Source: Polaribacter sp. (GTDB taxonomy: Bacteria > Bacteroidota > Bacteroidia > Flavobacteriales > Flavobacteriaceae). From it: a stretch of 8,525 nt of DNA. Positions 6,186 through 8,525 of the stretch are shown here, piece after piece; the first letter of the stretch is position 1; each line of letters starts with the position of its first letter. A model generated the notes under the pieces. That model searched no databases, was not told where the DNA came from, and was given only the letters and a program-made list of their open reading frames with translations. The position numbers and the translations under genes were made by a program. The DNA is taken from assembly GCA_029248845.1 (NCBI GenBank), contig JAQWIO010000068.1, positions 1 through 8,525 of the forward strand. The letters run 5' to 3'.

Positions 6186-6554
6186 TTAGCTTTTAAATAC
6201 AATATCATAGTCCACGTCTTTTCCTATGTGCTTGGTTACATACTTGCACACTGCTTCACTATCATAGATTGGTTGATAGTCTCCTACTGATACATTGCCC
6301 ATTCCATGCTTCACTTCCTGGTAAGTCATGTCTGTGTTAGTGCCAATAAGTATATGGACGTGTTTGTTATTGTAATCACCCTTATCTCTCTCTGATACAA
6401 AGAATGCCTGTTCTACTTTGTTAGATCGCTGTAGAAGCTTTGTAAGCCAGTTTCTCACTGTCATTGTGTGAATCTTGTAAGGAGTCCTGCATGTTGCGAA
6501 GTAGTTCCATTGTAATTGTTGGATAAAGTCTGCGTAATCTTTTGATAAATTCAT
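6186..6554 (-). CDS. Solo HUH-endonuclease (rolling-circle Rep-like) domain protein
   Basis: 122 residues from ATG 6554 (an in-frame TTG six codons upstream is a less likely start). Three motifs appear in the order known for rolling-circle replication initiators: NYFATCR (motif I, like FTLT), HVHILIG (motif II, the metal-binding HUH), and YVTKHIGK (motif III, YxxK with the nicking tyrosine). Between them, FFVSERDKGDYNN resembles the segment that precedes HUH in many Reps. Such enzymes nick one strand and stay joined to the 5' end by the tyrosine, in phage, plasmid or transposon replication. There is no helicase or other domain and it is shorter than most plasmid Reps, so it could be a minimal Rep, a phage-derived remnant, or a domesticated protein. 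It lies on the - strand between the exported-protein genes and the tRNA-like attachment site. Confidence 0.7.
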   Translation of the reverse strand: MNLSKDYADFIQQLQWNYFATCRTPYKIHTMTVRNWLTKLLQRSNKVEQAFFVSERDKGDYNNKHVHILIGTNTDMTYQEVKHGMGNVSVGDYQPIYDSEAVCKYVTKHIGKDVDYDIVFKS

Positions 6555-6617
6555 TCTCTTAAGTTTATGCAATAGCAGGGATTAAGGTAGTCCATGCCCT
6601 TGCTGGTTATTAAATAC

Positions 6618-6663
6618 TTGGAATTGGAATGAATTTTATTTGAATACTCAAAGATACTCAATA
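6618..6663. repeat. Short tandem direct repeats upstream of the Rep-like gene
   Basis: TTGGAA occurs twice in a row (6618-6629), and a 10-base unit ATACTCAAAG/ATACTCAATA is repeated at 6644-6653 and 6654-6663. They lie 64 to 110 bases upstream of the Rep-like start, where iterons or an origin could sit, but they are short and AT-rich and may be chance. Confidence 0.35.
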
Positions 6664-6734
6664 AAAAAACGACTAAATTTGAATAGTGAAAATCAGTGTT
6701 GTTAGAAATAGAAAAGGCAACTCTGCAGGCAACT

Positions 6735-6773
6735 AAAAAAAATAAGTCCCGAAAACACTAGGCTTTCAGGACT
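6735..6773 (-). terminator. Strong rho-independent terminator, probably of a tRNA-Ser gene
   Basis: On the - strand AGTCCTGAAA pairs with TTTCGGGACT over 10 bases (one G-T wobble), with a 9-base loop, followed by TTA and a run of eight T. It starts 6 bases after the tRNA-like 3' end, the usual distance for a tRNA terminator in this group. Confidence 0.8.
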
Positions 6774-6779
6774 ATACAG

Positions 6780-6799
6780 CGGAGAAAGAGGCTCTCGAA
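6780..6799 (-). other. tRNA-Ser 3'-end-like attachment site (att)
   Basis: Read on the - strand, it runs TTCGA (T-loop), then CCTC (T-stem), TTTCTCC (acceptor strand) and G, which would be the discriminator base; G73 and a GGAGAAA-type acceptor fit tRNA-Ser. The base at position 61 is G instead of the near-universal C, and no anticodon arm, D arm or 5' acceptor lies upstream (6800-6880), so this is a 3' fragment and not a gene. With a tRNA-type terminator on one side and an integrase on the other, it is best read as the att repeat left at one end of an integrated element. Confidence 0.6.
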
Positions 6800-6890
6800 C
6801 CCTATGTATCTGTAATACCTCACATCACTTGTAAATAAACGAAAATATCAATTAAATCAATACTTAACAATACATTTGTTTAAACCAAAT

Positions 6891-6950
6891 ATATGCATAA
6901 ATATGCATGATATTGCAACAAAGGTCATTTTACCGTACATTTACCGTACA
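6891..6950. repeat. Phased direct repeats in the integrase promoter region
   Basis: ATATGCAT occurs at 6891-6898 and 6901-6908, exactly 10 bases apart, with a weaker third unit (TATTGCA) 10 bases further on. An 11-base unit TTTACCGTACA is then repeated perfectly in tandem at 6929-6939 and 6940-6950, ending 8 bases before the integrase ATG. Spacing of one helical turn suggests binding sites for a protein, such as integrase arm sites or an autoregulatory operator. Confidence 0.65.
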
Positions 6951-6958
6951 ACTTTATT

Positions 6959-8215
6959 ATGGCTTCTATCAGTTATTTATATCGATCAAAGAAAGATCAA
7001 GCTTCTTTAAAATTAAGATTATTGTTCAGGCATAACGGAAAGGATCACCAATTAGAAACTGATTCTAAAGTTGTGGTTACTCATGATTATTGGATTCACT
7101 ATCACCGAAAATCAAAGATCAAAGATGTAAAAATTAGAAACAAACAAAGAGAAATTGAAGGAAGCTTAAACTCTTTGGAAAAAACTATAATCGAATCCTT
7201 CTACAAATCAGATCCCAAATATATAGACAAAGCGTGGCTTATATCAACTGTTGAAACTCATTACAAGCATGGGGAAGACTTCAAATCAGAGTATCTCACA
7301 GATATTGCTAATGATTACGTTAAGTCAATTAAGCTCAACGCATCTTCAGCAACTATAACAAAGCATAATACGATAATTGGTAAGATTGAGGATATTCAAA
7401 CACACAATAAAAGAAAGTTTAAAGCTTCAGATGTTGACTCCTCATTCAAAGTCTTATTTAATGATTATTATGAGCTTCATGGATATAATAAAAACACAAT
7501 AAAAAAGAACTTCAAGTTCATAAAGACGTATTGTTACTATGCAAGAGACAATGGAATCGAGGTAAATCCAAATCTAAAAAAGCTATCTATCTCAGGAGAA
7601 GAAACAAAAGATATTTACCTCACGCTTGAGGAATTAGAAACCATAAAAACTTATAGTGGACTTTCTGAAAGACTTGATAATGTTCGAGATTGGCTTTTGA
7701 TTAGCTGTTTTACGGCACAAAGAATTTCTGATTTCTCAAGGTTTGGAAAAGACATGATAATAGAGATAAAGGATCAAAAATTAATCTCATTTAAACAAAA
7801 AAAGGGTCAAAAAGAAATTGTCATTCCATTACTACCTGAAGTACAGGAGGTGCTTAACAAAAGGGGTGGTGAATTTCCAAGAAAGATAAGCGATCAAAAA
7901 TTCAATGAGTACGTGAAGGAGCTATGTAAAATAATTGGATTCACTGAAGAAGTAGAGGGTAGTGTCATGAATAATATTGGAGACGACAAAGATAAAAAGT
8001 ACAGAAAAGTAAAGGGTGCCTACCCTAAGTATATGCTTGTTTCCTCACATATTGGAAGAAGATCTTTTGCTACAAATTTCTATGGAAAGATACCCACACC
8101 TCTTCTAATGTCTGCTACAGGTCATACCACTGAGAAACAATTTTTGGAGTATATTAAGATCGCTGAAGTTGATAGTGCTTTAGAATTGGCAAAACTTTAT
8201 TTGGAATTAAAATGA
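6959..8215 (+). CDS. Tyrosine recombinase / integrase
   Basis: 418 residues, full length for Bacteroidota integrases. The order is an N-terminal arm-binding-like domain (about 1-95), a SAM-like core-binding domain (about 110-205), and the catalytic domain (about 220-418). Catalytic residues are visible: Arg255 in TAQRISD, Lys near 281-282 (FKQKKGQ), His364 and Arg367 in SHIGRRSFATN, His389 in TGHTT, and the nucleophile Tyr398 in FLEYI. All are intact, so it is probably active. It catalyses site-specific integration and excision by DNA cleavage through a 3'-phosphotyrosine link. Its position 160 bases from the tRNA-Ser-like att site suggests that site is its target. ATG 6959 is directly preceded by tandem 11-base repeats. 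Its TGA overlaps the ATG of the next ORF. Confidence 0.95.
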   Translation: MASISYLYRSKKDQASLKLRLLFRHNGKDHQLETDSKVVVTHDYWIHYHRKSKIKDVKIRNKQREIEGSLNSLEKTIIESFYKSDPKYIDKAWLISTVETHYKHGEDFKSEYLTDIANDYVKSIKLNASSATITKHNTIIGKIEDIQTHNKRKFKASDVDSSFKVLFNDYYELHGYNKNTIKKNFKFIKTYCYYARDNGIEVNPNLKKLSISGEETKDIYLTLEELETIKTYSGLSERLDNVRDWLLISCFTAQRISDFSRFGKDMIIEIKDQKLISFKQKKGQKEIVIPLLPEVQEVLNKRGGEFPRKISDQKFNEYVKELCKIIGFTEEVEGSVMNNIGDDKDKKYRKVKGAYPKYMLVSSHIGRRSFATNFYGKIPTPLLMSATGHTTEKQFLEYIKIAEVDSALELAKLYLELK

Positions 8216-8525
8216 AATACAACGAAATAATTGATAAGATCAAGAAGTTCAAAATTGATGTTGAATACGGGAAAATTGTCTTTGAGACCGACAATCCATT
8301 TGATCATGATGAGAAATTTGAGATTGCTATGGAGCCTTTCATAGAGGATTTAATGTCAGCTGTAGATTTATCCATTACACATAATGAGTATTCATCCACA
8401 GAAAATCTTAGCAATCTATGTGAGAACTTGAAAAGAATAGAGCTTGAAGAATTAATCATAAAGAAAAAGGTGTTTCTCGATACCTTAAAAAATGAAAGCT
8501 ATAATCTAATTTATCATCCTGTTTC
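8212..8525 (+). CDS. Unknown protein coupled to the integrase, 3' end outside the window
   Basis: The ATG at 8212 overlaps the integrase stop (ATGA), pointing to translational coupling. The frame stays open for 104 codons to the window end. The product starts MKYNEIIDKIKKFKID and is acidic and Lys-rich; the latter part (about residues 66-95, NLCENLKRIELEELIIKKKVFLDTLKN) looks helical and possibly coiled-coil. There is no signal peptide, membrane segment or recognisable DNA-binding motif. Being cotranscribed with the integrase, it could assist recombination or be an accessory gene of the element, but I do not recognise it. Confidence 0.7.
   Translation, partial: MKYNEIIDKIKKFKIDVEYGKIVFETDNPFDHDEKFEIAMEPFIEDLMSAVDLSITHNEYSSTENLSNLCENLKRIELEELIIKKKVFLDTLKNESYNLIYHPV

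Larger units (their letters stand above)
6573..6958. other. Intergenic region between the Rep-like gene and the integrase
   Basis: About 385 bases without a gene. It contains short direct repeats near the Rep gene (6618-6629 and 6644-6663), a - strand terminator (6735-6773), a tRNA-Ser-like 3' end (6780-6799), a possible -7 box TACATTTG on the + strand (6871-6878), and two sets of short tandem repeats just before the integrase (6891-6908 and 6929-6950). I see no complete tRNA or other RNA gene. Confidence 0.8.
6780..8525 (+). mobile_element. One end of an integrative element inserted at a tRNA-Ser gene (partial)
   Basis: The element starts at the tRNA 3'-end-like att site and contains the integrase gene 160 bases inside, then a coupled unknown ORF; it continues past the window. 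Integrase next to att is the standard layout for tyrosine-recombinase islands, phages and ICEs. No structural phage, conjugation or defence genes are visible yet, so the kind of element is open. Confidence 0.55.

Noticed and set aside
6714..6733. Direct repeat GGCAACT around a CTGCAG palindrome
   Set aside because: Two short copies only, with no relation to a gene start or att site; likely chance.
6774..6880. Complete tRNA-Ser gene
   Set aside because: Only the T-arm/acceptor 3' half is recognisable; there is no anticodon arm, D arm or 5' acceptor, and position 61 is not C.

Overview
The window is AT-rich DNA from a member of the Flavobacteriia (Bacteroidota). Three things support this: exported proteins whose signal peptides end in short FGQ/FSQ/LAQ motifs, gene starts without Shine-Dalgarno sequences, and promoters that fit the Bacteroidota pattern (TTG, about 19 bases, then a TAnnTTTG-like -7 box). 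Genus cannot be fixed from the sequence alone.

Left part (1-4544), ordinary chromosome on the + strand: the 3' end of dihydrolipoyl dehydrogenase (lpd); an exported probable outer-membrane protein of unknown function; pabB (aminodeoxychorismate synthase component I, folate pathway); a 78-residue hypothetical protein; and tilS (tRNA-Ile lysidine synthetase). The genes are packed with gaps of 5 to 24 bases. tilS breaks off inside its C-terminal domain at about 4514, and the remaining codons look unrelated to TilS. This marks a rearrangement junction.

Middle part (about 4515-6780), accessory DNA on the - strand: two small exported proteins sit in tandem. One is an AhpD-like CXXCXXXH protein. 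The other is an unrecognised protein that may contain two alpha/beta-barrel halves. Each gene has nearly the same roughly 50-base promoter/leader in front and nearly the same 24-base terminator behind, so they look like repeated expression cassettes. A third copy of the promoter/leader lies next to the tilS break with almost no gene left behind it. Further right is a short solo HUH (rolling-circle Rep type) endonuclease domain, also on the - strand.

Right part (about 6780-8525): a - strand sequence resembling the 3' end of a serine tRNA gene is followed at once by a strong terminator, but no tRNA body is present. Immediately beyond it, on the + strand, come a promoter region with two sets of phased short repeats, a complete tyrosine recombinase, and a translationally coupled unknown ORF that runs off the window. 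This is the expected layout of one end of an integrative element inserted into a tRNA-Ser 3' end; the rest of the element and the restored tRNA would lie beyond 8525.

The most interesting candidates are the tandem exported-protein cassettes with a shared promoter/leader and terminator, the truncation of the normally essential tilS next to an orphan copy of that leader, and the tRNA-Ser attachment site with phased repeats before the integrase. Functional links between these parts are inference.
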